From Lysinibacillus timonensis (GTDB lineage Bacteria > Bacillota > Bacilli > Bacillales_A > Planococcaceae): 64,000 bases of DNA. The position numbers were made by a program, and so were the translations under genes. Below are positions 17,117 to 26,302 of the stretch, piece by piece. A model generated the notes under the pieces. The model made no database searches. It had not been told where the DNA came from and saw nothing but the letters and a program-made list of their open reading frames with translations. Position 1 is the stretch's first letter, and each line of letters starts with the position of its first letter. Where the stretch lies: assembly GCF_900291985.1 (NCBI RefSeq), contig NZ_LT985980.1, positions 2,144,001-2,208,000 on the forward strand. The letters are read 5' to 3'.

Positions 17117-17653
17117 TTACCCTTTATTCATAGAGAACGGACCAATTCGAAATAGCTGTTCTGGTTCATGAACATCACTTGGAAATAGTTCTTCTTTAAA
17201 TCCTTCAAACACATTAATTTGTGCATCTAAGTCTCTTGCTAATTTTTTAAACATCGCAGCAGAAGCTTCGTTTGACGGCGTTACAGTCGCTTCTAAATAC
17301 CGAATTTTCTGACATACAGGTCTGCACAATATTGCTTTAAGCATTCTCAAAGCAATTCCGTTTCCGCGCACCGATTCATCAACTGCAACTTGCCATATAA
17401 ACAACGCGTCTTCAGCTGTCGGCTCAATAAACCCTGAAATGAAGCCAACTATTTTTCCATCACACTTTACAACGACTGACGTTTCTGCAAAATATTTTGA
17501 CCAGAGCAAATATTGATATGGTGAATTCACATCAAGGACACTAGTGTCTTTAATGAGTTGCCATATTTCTTGACCATCATCGACTGTTGGGACACAAAAA
17601 GTTACCTGCTTAAATTGTTTTAAACCTATTGAAGCTTTCTGTTTTTGTGACAT
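17117..17653 (-). CDS. ectA: L-2,4-diaminobutyrate N-gamma-acetyltransferase
   Basis: A 178-residue GNAT enzyme that acetylates diaminobutyrate, the second step of ectoine synthesis. The family start [29 protein letters not shown] is clear in part (residues about 24-50), and the acetyl-CoA loop is [26 protein letters not shown] lies 7 bases before the ATG. It is the first gene of the operon; its predicted promoter lies about 440 bases upstream. Confidence 0.97.
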   Translation of the reverse strand: MSQKQKASIGLKQFKQVTFCVPTVDDGQEIWQLIKDTSVLDVNSPYQYLLWSKYFAETSVVVKCDGKIVGFISGFIEPTAEDALFIWQVAVDESVRGNGIALRMLKAILCRPVCQKIRYLEATVTPSNEASAAMFKKLARDLDAQINVFEGFKEELFPSDVHEPEQLFRIGPFSMNKG

Positions 17654-18099
17654 ATTCTTTTCCCTCCCATCTTTGTTCGTTTAGATTTACAATGTGCCAA
17701 CAAATGTAACATCTTCTTCGACCAATGGAAGTTCATAATATTCTAGTAGGGATCCTAGTGTATTGTAATGTAGAAACAAATTAGATTCTTTGAATGGAGA
17801 TATCCCTTTGTGGATAAGCAAGGGTGATTGTGTGACACCAAATGGAGATAAAATGGTGATTTTACTTGGATGCTATCTTTCTGCCTTGCAGTATGAAGAG
17901 CAAAAAAGAACGCCTTTTCAAGGAATGAATATACATCATTGAATTGATTAATTCTTTAATATGAAAGACATTTTGCTATGTTGACATTTACTAACATACT
18001 TCAATCCACCCATCCATTTTTACGTTATATACGTTTCAATATGGGTCTCTTCACATTGTTGAAGAAGCAAAGATAAATAAATGTTTGACACGGTTATTG
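17654..18099 (-). other. Long leader or gene-free region upstream of ectA
   Basis: About 440 bp separate the predicted ectA transcription start (near 18093) from its ATG. On the minus strand there are only short frames: 25 codons near 17940 and a start-less run of about 57 codons that ends just before the ectA ribosome site. Neither has a recognisable product. The stretch could be a regulatory 5' untranslated region or a decayed gene. Confidence 0.45.
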
Positions 18100-18167
18100 A
18101 TTATAGGGGAGTTCCAAAATAGTGTCAACCTTACCTAAGTTTTGATTTACCTGTTTAAACAGGTAAA
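18100..18167 (-). promoter_or_regulatory. Consensus sigma-A promoter of ectABC with upstream palindrome
   Basis: On the minus strand TTGACA (18123-18128), exactly 17 bp, then TATAAT (18100-18105) is a perfect consensus promoter that points to ectA. Eighteen bases upstream of the -35 lies a perfect 22-bp palindrome (18146-18167), TTTACCTGTTT joined to its reverse complement, placed where an activator or a looping repressor would bind. Confidence 0.8.
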
Positions 18168-18370
18168 ACTCTAACAAGATTAGTCATTATTCTTCATAAT
18201 CCATCAAATTATGATCATTTTATTTGGTTTGTACTACCTATTTATAAGACAGGATTATAAATGTGAAATGGTAGACTTAGATAAATAGTGCTAATTTAAA
18301 AAAATTTATTTTCATATTAAAGTACGTTTAATATTTGGTCAGACTTTCTATATGTAAAGAAGTTAACCAT

Positions 18371-18422
18371 AGAAAAACTGCACTTTAAATGTTAGTCGTA
18401 TTTAACAATTGAAGTGCAGTTC
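18371..18422 (-). terminator. Terminator of the CitM-like transporter gene
   Basis: AACTGCACTT (18376-18385) pairs with AAGTGCAGTT (18412-18421). On the minus strand the stem is followed by TTTTTC. It is about 100 bases past the transporter stop at 18521. Confidence 0.8.
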
Positions 18423-18520
18423 AAATAGTTACGGGGATTTTTAAATTTCCTTATAACTTTTAAGAATTGAATTACTTACAACCAGTTCTTTCAGTTCTTC
18501 ATCATTAAGATAATGTTAGC

Positions 18521-19813
18521 TTATAGAGGAATAATTCCTAAAACGCAACACACTAAAATCATAACAATGGTAGAACCGAATGCCCATTTTAGGAATATTC
18601 GTTGTAACTTCCCGAAGTCTTCTCCAACCATACCTACTAATAGATAAGTAGATGGAACTAGCGGGCTTAATAGGTGCACTGGTAATCCTAACAGTGATGC
18701 TCTTCCTATAAACTCTGGATCGATACCATATTGCGCACCCGCTTCTGCAAGAAGCGGAAGTACTCCGTAGTAAAAGGCATCATTAGACATGAAGAATGTA
18801 AAAGGTGCACTTAGTATAGCTGTGATGACAGCCAAATGAGAGCCTAGTGCATCCGGTATGTATTGAATTACCGAATTTGCCATTGCATCTACCATTGTAG
18901 TCCCAGAAAGGATTCCTGTGAAAATCCCTGCTGCAAACACCATTGTCACTACTGATAATGCATTATCAGCATAGTTCGCTACACGTTCCTTTTGATCTTT
19001 TAATTTTGGATAGTTTACTGTAATTGCAATAGCAAAACCTAGCATGAACAATGCAACTGGTGGTAATTGTTCAGTGATAAGCGCTACTAGTAATGCAATA
19101 GTTAATGCATAGTTAAAAATAATTAATTTAGGACGCTTAAGGCTGTCATTTTCTGTTGTAGCCGCAAGCTCAATCATCGCTTTGTAGTCGACTTCAATTA
19201 CACCGATCCGTTTTCTCTCTTGTTTACCTAGAACAAAAGCCATAAACAGAACAAAGGTTGCGCCACCAATCATTGCAGGGATAACAGGTGTGAAAACCTC
19301 AGACATTTCAAGATTTAACGCTGTCATAACCCTTGCTGTTGGTCCTCCCCAAGGAAGGAGATTCATTACACCTGAAGCTGAGACTGCAATACCGGCTAAG
19401 ACAATTGGTTTCATTCCAATTCTCTTATAAAGAGGAAGCATTGCTGAAATAGTAATCATATATGTAGTCGTTCCATCACCATCTAAAGAAATAAGAAGAG
19501 CTAATACTGCAGTACCAATTGCGATTTTTACAGGGTCACCTTTTACCACCTTGAGAATCGTATTAATAATCGGATCAAATACACCTGCATCAATTAAAGT
19601 ACCAAAATATAGAATTGCAAATAAAATCATGATGCCAGTTGGGGCTACGCTTTTAATTCCATCTAACATCATAGGGCCCATCTCACTGCCGAATCCACCT
19701 ATCATTGCAAAAACAATTGGTACAACAATTAAAGCAATCATAGCCGATAGTCGACCTGTCATGATTAAAATCATAAATACTAATATCATTAAAAATCCTA
19801 ATAATGCTAACAT
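18521..19813 (-). CDS. CitMHS-family divalent metal-citrate transporter
   Basis: A 430-residue membrane protein with about 11-12 segments. ISLDGDGTTTYMIT and the LPWGGPTARV loop are typical of the CitM/CitH (CitMHS) family, which takes up citrate complexed with Mg2+ or Ca2+ by proton symport. The GGAGG-type ribosome site (GGGGGAGGAAG) lies before the ATG. It is directly downstream of a CitST-like two-component system, the same partnership as citM-citST in B. subtilis, which supports citrate as substrate. The exact metal preference cannot be read. Confidence 0.92.
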   Translation of the reverse strand: MLALLGFLMILVFMILIMTGRLSAMIALIVVPIVFAMIGGFGSEMGPMMLDGIKSVAPTGIMILFAILYFGTLIDAGVFDPIINTILKVVKGDPVKIAIGTAVLALLISLDGDGTTTYMITISAMLPLYKRIGMKPIVLAGIAVSASGVMNLLPWGGPTARVMTALNLEMSEVFTPVIPAMIGGATFVLFMAFVLGKQERKRIGVIEVDYKAMIELAATTENDSLKRPKLIIFNYALTIALLVALITEQLPPVALFMLGFAIAITVNYPKLKDQKERVANYADNALSVVTMVFAAGIFTGILSGTTMVDAMANSVIQYIPDALGSHLAVITAILSAPFTFFMSNDAFYYGVLPLLAEAGAQYGIDPEFIGRASLLGLPVHLLSPLVPSTYLLVGMVGEDFGKLQRIFLKWAFGSTIVMILVCCVLGIIPL

Positions 19814-19896
19814 ACTTACTTCCTCCCCCTTTAAAGATGATCTAGATGTAATCTATAACTTTCCCCTAATGGAATTGTAGTTTAAATTTTCAAATA

Positions 19897-19910
19897 AGTA
19901 AGCGATTACA
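19897..19910 (-). promoter_or_regulatory. Putative catabolite-responsive element (cre)
   Basis: On the minus strand TGTAATCGCTTACT matches the cre consensus TGWAANCGNTNWCA at 13 of 14 positions. It lies about 85 bases before the transporter ATG, close to a possible -10 (TACAAT) with a weak -35. That fits an activator-dependent promoter repressed by CcpA, as known for citM. Confidence 0.6.
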
Positions 19911-19997
19911 AAATAATGTGTTTTAAAAACTTTTTGAAATTTTTGTTCATTGTGTTCACGCTTCTCATTGCCACTCCCTACTGGAGAAGTGTTCTTT

Positions 19998-20034
19998 AAA
20001 AAAAAAACAGAAATACTATTATACAGTATTTCTG
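19998..20034 (-). terminator. Terminator of the citST-like operon
   Basis: CAGAAATACT (20008-20017) and AGTATTTCTG (20025-20034) make a perfect 10-bp stem, followed on the minus strand by ten T residues. It lies 25 bases after the response regulator stop and separates it from the transporter transcript. Confidence 0.92.
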
Positions 20035-20058
20035 CCATTTCCTAATTAAAGATATTCC

Positions 20059-20742
20059 TTATTCAATTTTACAATATCTACGTTCCGGTCTTCCGACAAC
20101 ACCATAAACGACTTCAGCTTGACATTCTTTAACCGTTATTAAATATTCTAAATACCGGCGTGCGGTTGTTCTAGATGCACCTATTTGTTCACTCACTTGC
20201 TCTGCAGATAAACTTGTGCTACTTGTTTCTAGTACATTTCTTACTTTCACAAGTGTAATTTCATCAATTCCTTTAGGCAATACATGCTCTTTCGATTCAG
20301 TAACTCCAGAGGTTTTGTTAAAAATACGGTCGATAAAATCTTGATTCACTTCTTGTTGAGATTGAATGAGTCGCCACCTGTGGAGGTAATCCTCGATGGT
20401 TTCATTAAAACGTTCGATTTTTACGGGTTTAACTAAAAAGTACTCTACTCCATAATGAATCGCTTTTACGAATATGTCCTTATCAGTAGCAGCTGTAACC
20501 ATAATGATATCTATTTTGGGGAACTGTTGGCGAATGATAGGAAGTAATTCAGTGCCAAGTTGGTCAGGCATATACACATCTAAAAGAAGCAAATCAGCGC
20601 TTTGTTTTCCCAAAACCTCGATCGTTTCTTTACCGTTTAAAGCTTTTCCGACTACTTCAATCTCTTCAAAATTCTCCATAAATTTCTCATGGATAGCCGC
20701 TACACGAAAGTCATCTTCTGCAATGACTACTTTTATTTTCAC
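20059..20742 (-). CDS. CitT/DcuR-family response regulator
   Basis: A 227-residue regulator: receiver domain with acidic pair Glu9-Asp10-Asp11, phospho-acceptor Asp55 (LLLLDVYMPD), Thr in VTAATD and Lys in FLVKPVK. The C-terminal DNA-binding region (about 165-227) has a helix-turn-helix, LSAEQVSEQIGASRTTARRYLEYL, typical of CitT/CitB regulators. Its ATG overlaps the kinase stop by 4 bases. It probably activates the adjacent citrate transporter gene. Confidence 0.93.
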   Translation of the reverse strand: MKIKVVIAEDDFRVAAIHEKFMENFEEIEVVGKALNGKETIEVLGKQSADLLLLDVYMPDQLGTELLPIIRQQFPKIDIIMVTAATDKDIFVKAIHYGVEYFLVKPVKIERFNETIEDYLHRWRLIQSQQEVNQDFIDRIFNKTSGVTESKEHVLPKGIDEITLVKVRNVLETSSTSLSAEQVSEQIGASRTTARRYLEYLITVKECQAEVVYGVVGRPERRYCKIE

Positions 20743-22334
20743 TGTTTTCCCCCTCCTAACAGTTTCTTTGGTAGGTATACTGTAAATACAGTGTTGTCTT
20801 GTGTGTTTTGCACTTCTATAATGCCACCTAGTTCTTTTACAGCATCATCAGCATTTGAAAGACCGTACCCTCTTGGGGCTTCCCCTATTTTTGATGTAAA
20901 ACCTCTTTCGAATAGTGATGGCATATCTTCTTCTGAAATACCTTTTCCATTGTCACTTATTTCAAAGATAATATCGTCGCCAATATCCGTTGCAAAAAAC
21001 TTTACCACCGGTTTACTTATATTTGAAACTGCTTCAAATGCATTATCAATTATATTGCCTAGGATAAGCGTTAATTGAGATAGCCTTATGTGATTAGGTA
21101 GCTTATCTATGTAACTCTCTGAATCAATATCAAATACAATCTTTTTCTCAGATGCCTTTCCTAATTTCCCCAGTAAGATTGCTTGAACTTTTGTGTCCTT
21201 TATCTGTTCAAAAACGATTTGGTTCTGAAATTCTAATACAGATGTTTCACCTTGAATCATATCGATTGCTTCGTCGTACTCACCTAGTTGTAATAATCCA
21301 GATAATACGTATAATTTATTCGTAAATTCATGAGTCTGTGCTCTTAGTTCCTCCGAATAGGTTTTCATCTCAGAAAGTGCGTTAATCATTTGTTCAATTT
21401 CTGTTTTCTCTCGAAATAAAGCAACTACTCCCCCAACACCTTTTTCATTGAAGATGGGTGTACAACTAACAATGATTGTTTTATTTTTCCACGTTAGTTC
21501 CCTATCAAATCTTGGCTCTCCCGACTCCAAAACATCGTATAAGTGCCTTGAAGGAAATAATTCATCCACTTTCATATGACGAACTGATCCGTTGATTCCT
21601 AGTAACTTTTTAGCCCTCTGATTCATTGATGTAATCATGCCATTTTTATCAATTGATAAAATACCTTCTTTTACAGAATGCAATACAGCATTTTTTTCTT
21701 TATAGAGATTAGCAATTTCATAAGGGTCTAATCCTAAAGTGTCCTTACGAATACTTTTGGATAACAAATAGCTACCTAATAATGATGCTAATAGTGTAAA
21801 TAATGAAATACCTAATTCTTTGGAAATATCCTTAAATATTTGTTGTTCAATATCCTCAACTAAAAAGCCGACTGAAACGACCCCTATTATTTCCCCCTTC
21901 TCATTAAATATAGGGGATTTCCCTCTCATAGAGAGACCTAGAGAACCCCGAGCTTCTGAAATATAATATTCACCAGTTTCAAGCGCCCTCTCACTATCTC
22001 CACCCACCATTTGCTTTCCGATTTCTGCTTCTTCCGGGTGTGAATAACGAATTCTATCTTTATTGCCAACAACAATAAATTCAGCACCTGTTTCCTGACG
22101 AATTTTCTCGACTAAAGGTTGTATCGTCTTGGAAGGATTCTCTGTTCCGAATGCTGTGATAATTGTTGGCATAAATGAAATTGATTTTGATAATTCTAAA
22201 GCCAACCGACCTCTGTCTTCTGCTATTTGCTTACTATTCATGTAAGTATAGTAAGTTGTTAGTAGGAGAATGATTAAAAAACTTAGGGATAATGATAATA
22301 ACAGAATCTTTTTTTGTAACGATAATCTCCTCAT
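20739..22334 (-). CDS. CitS/DctS-like sensor histidine kinase
   Basis: A 531-residue membrane kinase: first membrane segment at about 10-30, extracytoplasmic sensor domain of the CitA/DcuS type (about 35-170, with VVGNKDRIRYSHP), second segment at about 172-193, PAS domain (about 210-310), then an Spo0B-like H-box with His335 in QTHEFTNKL and an HATPase with NAFEA, DNGKGI and GYGLSN boxes. The external domain probably binds citrate or a related di/tricarboxylate. Co-transcribed with the regulator by a 4-base overlap. Confidence 0.94.
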   Translation of the reverse strand: MRRLSLQKKILLLSLSLSFLIILLLTTYYTYMNSKQIAEDRGRLALELSKSISFMPTIITAFGTENPSKTIQPLVEKIRQETGAEFIVVGNKDRIRYSHPEEAEIGKQMVGGDSERALETGEYYISEARGSLGLSMRGKSPIFNEKGEIIGVVSVGFLVEDIEQQIFKDISKELGISLFTLLASLLGSYLLSKSIRKDTLGLDPYEIANLYKEKNAVLHSVKEGILSIDKNGMITSMNQRAKKLLGINGSVRHMKVDELFPSRHLYDVLESGEPRFDRELTWKNKTIIVSCTPIFNEKGVGGVVALFREKTEIEQMINALSEMKTYSEELRAQTHEFTNKLYVLSGLLQLGEYDEAIDMIQGETSVLEFQNQIVFEQIKDTKVQAILLGKLGKASEKKIVFDIDSESYIDKLPNHIRLSQLTLILGNIIDNAFEAVSNISKPVVKFFATDIGDDIIFEISDNGKGISEEDMPSLFERGFTSKIGEAPRGYGLSNADDAVKELGGIIEVQNTQDNTVFTVYLPKKLLGGGKQ

Positions 22335-22819
22335 AAAGCAGCATCCTTTTATTGATTATTCTTTTAATTATTTAAGTATACAATTTGCATAGCTCTAATA
22401 AATATAGATTCATCTATAAAATTATATGGAAATATAGAGGTCATTGCCCCGGAAATAATGGATGTAATCCCTACACTCGAGTCAAATGGATGATTCTATT
22501 ATATCTTGATTATGTATTGGTCTACTTTTTAATTATGATACTAGTACTCTTAAGGTTCAATTTAAAAGTATACTTTATTGAAAGTGTAGAATGTGGAGCC
22601 GGTAAACGTTAAATAATTCAAAATTGTTGATAGAATTTAACAACCTTGTTGTATTGTGATGTTAACTTGTAGAACAAGTACTAGAATATCTTATGGATTT
22701 GAGTAGCGATAATTTTATAATAAAACCAACGTTTTGTTGTTAAGGATTAACCTCACATCACATTTCCCAGGAAAATCATAATACCTAATCTAAATGTCAT
22801 CAATATTACTTTAAAAAGT
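22335..22819. other. Interval of about 490 bp without a supported gene
   Basis: AT-rich DNA between the kinase start and the rpsI terminator. A plus-strand frame at 22385-22612 has no ribosome site, starts with TTG and reads like random hydrophobic sequence, so it is not called. A short run ending ...VIPTLESNG (stop near 22491) looks protein-like but has no start. The promoter of the citST-like operon should be here, but I see no strong consensus. Confidence 0.4.
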
Positions 22820-22853
22820 AAAAAAGACCCTTTCCACCGAAGTGAAAAGAGCC
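22820..22853 (-). terminator. Terminator of the rplM-rpsI operon
   Basis: GACCCTTTCCAC (22826-22837), loop CGAA and GTGAAAAGAGCC (22842-22853) form a 12-bp stem with G-T pairs. On the minus strand TTTTTT follows. It starts 14 bases after the rpsI stop. Confidence 0.9.
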
Positions 22854-22866
22854 TTGAAACGCAAGA

Positions 22867-23259
22867 TTAACGTTTTGAGAACTGAGGTGCACGACGAGCG
22901 CCTTTAAGACCGTATTTTTTACGTTCTTTCATACGAGGGTCGCGAGTTAATAATCCAGCAGATTTTAAAGCTGGACGGAAATCTGGGTCAACTTGTAGTA
23001 ACGCACGAGCGATACCATGACGGATTGCTCCAGCTTGACCTGTGAATCCACCACCATTTACGTTTACAAATACATCATAGCTACCTTTAGTTTGAGTTGC
23101 TTCTAATGGTTGGTTAATGATTAAGTGTAAAGTTTCGAATGGTAAGTAGTCTTCGATGTTACGGTTATTGATAACAATTTTGCCTTCGCCTGGTACTAAA
23201 CGTACACGAGCTACTGAGCTTTTACGACGACCTGTGCCGATATATTGAACTTGTGCCAA
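22867..23259 (-). CDS. rpsI: Ribosomal protein S9
   Basis: A 130-residue S9 protein: [15 protein letters not shown] at the start, [19 protein letters not shown] in the middle, and the C-terminal tail [11 protein letters not shown] whose last Arg reaches the P-site tRNA anticodon loop. It lies 22 bases after rplM, in the universal rplM-rpsI pair. In B. subtilis this pair is soon followed by cwlD and salA; here an accessory block separates them. Confidence 0.98.
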   Translation of the reverse strand: MAQVQYIGTGRRKSSVARVRLVPGEGKIVINNRNIEDYLPFETLHLIINQPLEATQTKGSYDVFVNVNGGGFTGQAGAIRHGIARALLQVDPDFRPALKSAGLLTRDPRMKERKKYGLKGARRAPQFSKR

Positions 23260-23281
23260 GGGTAAATCCTCCTCTTATTAA

Positions 23282-23719
23282 TTATCCGCGAAGCGTATAG
23301 CTTTCTGGTTTTTGTGCAGCATGTGGATGTTCTGAACCTGCATAAACGTTAAGTTTACCGAACATTTTACGACCTAAAGAGTTTTTAGGAAGCATCCCTT
23401 TTACTGCTAATTCGATCATTCTTGTTGGGTATTTTTCTAACATTTCGCCAGCAGTACGTGTTTTTAAACCACCTGCGAACATAGTATGGTGACGATATAA
23501 TTTATCTTCAAATTTGTTACCTGTTAAGTGAATTTTGTCAGCATTGATAACAATTACAAAATCACCAGTGTCAACGTTTGGTGTGAATGTTGGTTTATGT
23601 TTACCGCGTAAGATAGAAGCTACTTCAGAAGCTAGACGTCCAAGAGTTTGGCCTTCTGCGTCAACTACTAACCATTTACGCTCTACTTCGTGACCTTTAG
23701 CCATGAATGTTGTACGCAT
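23282..23719 (-). CDS. rplM: Ribosomal protein L13
   Basis: A 145-residue L13, an early 50S assembly protein that binds 23S rRNA. Family segments: [40 protein letters not shown] and [27 protein letters not shown] precedes the ATG. Transcription probably starts from its own promoter near 23821-23849, downstream of truA. Confidence 0.98.
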   Translation of the reverse strand: MRTTFMAKGHEVERKWLVVDAEGQTLGRLASEVASILRGKHKPTFTPNVDTGDFVIVINADKIHLTGNKFEDKLYRHHTMFAGGLKTRTAGEMLEKYPTRMIELAVKGMLPKNSLGRKMFGKLNVYAGSEHPHAAQKPESYTLRG

Positions 23720-23750
23720 TTATATATCCTCCTAATCGATTCGATTACCG

Positions 23751-23849
23751 TTATTTTTCATTATATACACTTATAAGTTTCGGGGCTTATTTAGTGGTGG
23801 TAATGAAAATACCATATGTCATATTATAATATTTTTCAAATTAAGTCAA
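23751..23849 (-). promoter_or_regulatory. rplM promoter and structured leader (L13-leader-like)
   Basis: TTGACT (23844-23849) and TAATAT (23821-23826) are 17 bp apart on the minus strand. The leader pairs ATTTTCATTA with TAATGAAAAAT around an inner stem (ACT..ATAAG / CTTAT..AGT) that presents CCCCGAAA in the loop. Position and size fit the Rfam L13_leader of Bacillales, thought to mediate feedback by L13. Pairings are seen; identity is inferred. Confidence 0.5.
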
Positions 23850-23882
23850 GTAAAAATGCACACCTGGGAAAGTTGTTTTTTC

Positions 23883-24632
23883 TTAATAAAAAACTTCTTC
23901 TAAATATAGCCCATATGGAGGGGCTGTTTTCCCTGCTTGTTCACGCTCCATTGACTCTACAACTGCTTTCACATTAATAGCTTCCCTTTTACCTACCCCG
24001 ACTTCCCAAAGCGTTCCTGCGATGATCCTGACCATGTTATAGAGGAATCCATTTCCCTCAATAATCATATGAAGCTCATCTGCATGCCATTCAAATTCAA
24101 GTGAATAAACTGTTCGAACTTTGTCTACTACACTTGTATTGGCCGCACAAAAGCATGTAAAGTCATGTGTTCCTAAAATATGCTGTGCAGCTTCCTGCAT
24201 TCTTTTCACATCAGGTTTTACTCCGTTCGTATCAACTGCGTAATATCTTCTAAAAGGGCTTTGTACAGGTTCACAATTCCATATATATCGATACCGTTTC
24301 CCTTTTACGCTAAAACGGGCATGAAAGTCATCTTCTACTTCTTCTATTTGCAGTACCCGAATATCACGTGGCAATTGAACATTTAACGCTTTTTGATAAC
24401 GCTCAACTGGAATTAAAAGGGGGGTATCAAAATGAATAACTTGTCCAGTAGCATGCACTTTTGAATCCGTACGACCACTAGCTGTAACGCGCACCATTTC
24501 GCCCTTATGCATTTTTGTTAATACCTTTTCCAATTCAAGCTGAACCGTGCGCTCTCCCGGCTGAACTTGGTAGCCGGAAAAGTGCGTCCCATCGTAACTA
24601 ATTGTCGCTTTAAGACGGCGCAAATCATTCAC
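23883..24632 (-). CDS. truA: tRNA pseudouridine(38-40) synthase TruA
   Basis: A 249-residue enzyme that makes pseudouridine at tRNA positions 38-40. The catalytic Asp is in TASGRTDSKVHA (about residue 53). KRYRYIWNCE, HDFTCFCAAN and GNGFLYNMVRIIAGTL are further family motifs. It is the last gene of the ecfA1-ecfA2-ecfT-truA cluster, 3 bases after ecfT, as in many Firmicutes. Confidence 0.97.
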   Translation of the reverse strand: MNDLRRLKATISYDGTHFSGYQVQPGERTVQLELEKVLTKMHKGEMVRVTASGRTDSKVHATGQVIHFDTPLLIPVERYQKALNVQLPRDIRVLQIEEVEDDFHARFSVKGKRYRYIWNCEPVQSPFRRYYAVDTNGVKPDVKRMQEAAQHILGTHDFTCFCAANTSVVDKVRTVYSLEFEWHADELHMIIEGNGFLYNMVRIIAGTLWEVGVGKREAINVKAVVESMEREQAGKTAPPYGLYLEEVFY

Positions 24633-24635
24633 CCC

Positions 24636-25433
24636 CTATGTACGTAAATATATCAGTAGGGATGCTAATACAGCTAAAACTAAAACACTCACTGTATCTC
24701 TCCAGTCCCATTTTAAACGACGATAACGTGTGCGTCCTTCCCCTCCACGATAACCTCGAACCTCCATAGCGGTAGCAAGGTCTTCTGCTCGTTTAAAAGC
24801 GCTAACAAACAATGGTACGAGTAACGGAACAACAGCCTTTATACGATCTTTCAATGGGCCAGCACTTAAATCTGAACCACGGGCCATTTGAGCCTTCATA
24901 ATCTTATCTGTCTCATCCATCAGTGTAGGGATGAAGCGAAGCGCAATCGACATCATTAATGCTAATTCATGTACAGGCAATTTCATTTTCTTTAACGGAT
25001 TTAATAATACTTCAATACCGTCTGTAATCGAGATAGGTGATGTCGTTAAGGTAAGAATGGATGTAACAAACACAAGTACTACAAATCGAATTGAAATAAA
25101 TATCCCTTGTCTTAACCCTTCTTCATATACTTTAAAGAAGCCTAGTTCAAAAATGATATTACCCTCTCTAGTAAATAGAATGTGTATAAGAAAGGTAAAC
25201 ACTAATAATATTAATACGGGTTTTAACCCATTAATTAAAAAATATAGACGTATACGTGATAATAAAATGATCAAAAGTGTAAAGGCTAATAATACACCGT
25301 ATGTTACGGTATTGTTAGCGATAAATACGACGATTATAAAAGCAAATACAAAAATCAATTTCGAACGTGGGTCGAGTAAATGGACAAATGAATTCCCAGG
25401 AATATATCGCCCAAAAATCATCTTTTCCATCAT
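24636..25433 (-). CDS. ecfT: ECF transporter transmembrane coupling protein EcfT
   Basis: A 265-residue membrane protein with five to six segments. The two coupling-helix signatures of EcfT are present as AQMARGSDLS and TAMEVRGYRGGEGRTR (Ala/Val-Arg-Gly), which contact the grooves of the two ATPases. It forms the shared energising module that serves several S components for vitamins and metals. It overlaps ecfA2 by 4 bases. Confidence 0.96.
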   Translation of the reverse strand: MMEKMIFGRYIPGNSFVHLLDPRSKLIFVFAFIIVVFIANNTVTYGVLLAFTLLIILLSRIRLYFLINGLKPVLILLVFTFLIHILFTREGNIIFELGFFKVYEEGLRQGIFISIRFVVLVFVTSILTLTTSPISITDGIEVLLNPLKKMKLPVHELALMMSIALRFIPTLMDETDKIMKAQMARGSDLSAGPLKDRIKAVVPLLVPLFVSAFKRAEDLATAMEVRGYRGGEGRTRYRRLKWDWRDTVSVLVLAVLASLLIYLRT

Positions 25434-26302
25434 TGATTCCCACTCTCCCCTTTAACTACCTGAGCAATTTCATTTGCTAGTTCCTCTTCAGTTAAACAGA
25501 TTTTGGATAGTTTCTTCCCTATCATCTTTTCTATTTTTTGTTGGAAACTTACGATACGAGGTAATTCTAATCGATAGTTCTCTAACGTTTGTGCATCCGC
25601 AAATATATCTCTTGGAGTTCCTGTTAAAACACAGTGTCCCTCATGCATAATAGCTAAATTATCAGCATAGCGGGCAGCATCTTCCATACTATGTGTTACA
25701 AGTATTGTCGTAAGCCCTCGTTCTTTATGGAGCTGATAAAACATGTCCATAATATCTCTTTGTCCTCTCGGGTCTAAACCTGCTGTTGGTTCGTCTAGGA
25801 CAATCACTTCAGGTTCCATTGCGAGTACTCCCGCAATGGCCACACGTCGCATTTGTCCTCCAGATAGATCAAATGGTGACTTATCTAAAACAGTATCAGG
25901 TAACCCAACAAGTTGAATTAAATCCTGAGCACGCCGACTAGCCTCTTCCTCTGAAACACCAAAGTTCATTGGACCAAACATAATATCTTTTAACACGGTT
26001 TCTTCAAATAATTGATGCTCAGGAAATTGAAAAACGATACCTACCTTTTGACGAACAGCTTTTAACTCTTTCGATTTTTTACCAGCAACTATTACGCGAT
26101 TCCCAATATGTACTTCACCTTTTGAAGGCTTCAAAAGGCCATTAAAATGTTGTAATATTGTTGATTTACCTGAGCCAGTATGACCTATAATTGCTTGGTA
26201 AGTTCCAGACGGAATTTCTAAATCAATATCAAATAATGCATGCTTTTCAAAAGGAGTCCCAATTGAATATGCATAGCTTACTTGTTGAAGTTTGATATCC
26301 AT
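25430..26302 (-). CDS. ecfA2: ECF transporter ATPase EcfA2
   Basis: A 290-residue ABC ATPase: Walker A GHTGSGKST, Q-loop FQFPEHQLFEETV, signature LSGGQMRR, Walker B VIVLDEPTAGLD and switch His in LVTHSMEDAARYAD. The C-terminal extension (about 220-290) is the A-subunit dimerisation region. Its start overlaps the ecfA1 3' end by 25 bases, so the two are translationally coupled. Confidence 0.96.
   Translation of the reverse strand: MDIKLQQVSYAYSIGTPFEKHALFDIDLEIPSGTYQAIIGHTGSGKSTILQHFNGLLKPSKGEVHIGNRVIVAGKKSKELKAVRQKVGIVFQFPEHQLFEETVLKDIMFGPMNFGVSEEEASRRAQDLIQLVGLPDTVLDKSPFDLSGGQMRRVAIAGVLAMEPEVIVLDEPTAGLDPRGQRDIMDMFYQLHKERGLTTILVTHSMEDAARYADNLAIMHEGHCVLTGTPRDIFADAQTLENYRLELPRIVSFQQKIEKMIGKKLSKICLTEEELANEIAQVVKGESGNQ

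Noticed and set aside
17690-17860. Start-less minus-strand frame of about 57 codons before ectA ending ...EDVTFVGTL
   Set aside because: Looks slightly protein-like but has no start codon with a ribosome site and no family I recognise; kept only as a note in the leader.
19853-20038. Minus-strand frame of 61 codons between the transporter and response regulator genes
   Set aside because: It runs straight through the perfect citST terminator and the cre site, so it is very unlikely to be translated.
22385-22612. Plus-strand frame of 75 codons in the gap before rpsI
   Set aside because: TTG start, no ribosome site, composition like AT-rich non-coding DNA, no family resemblance.
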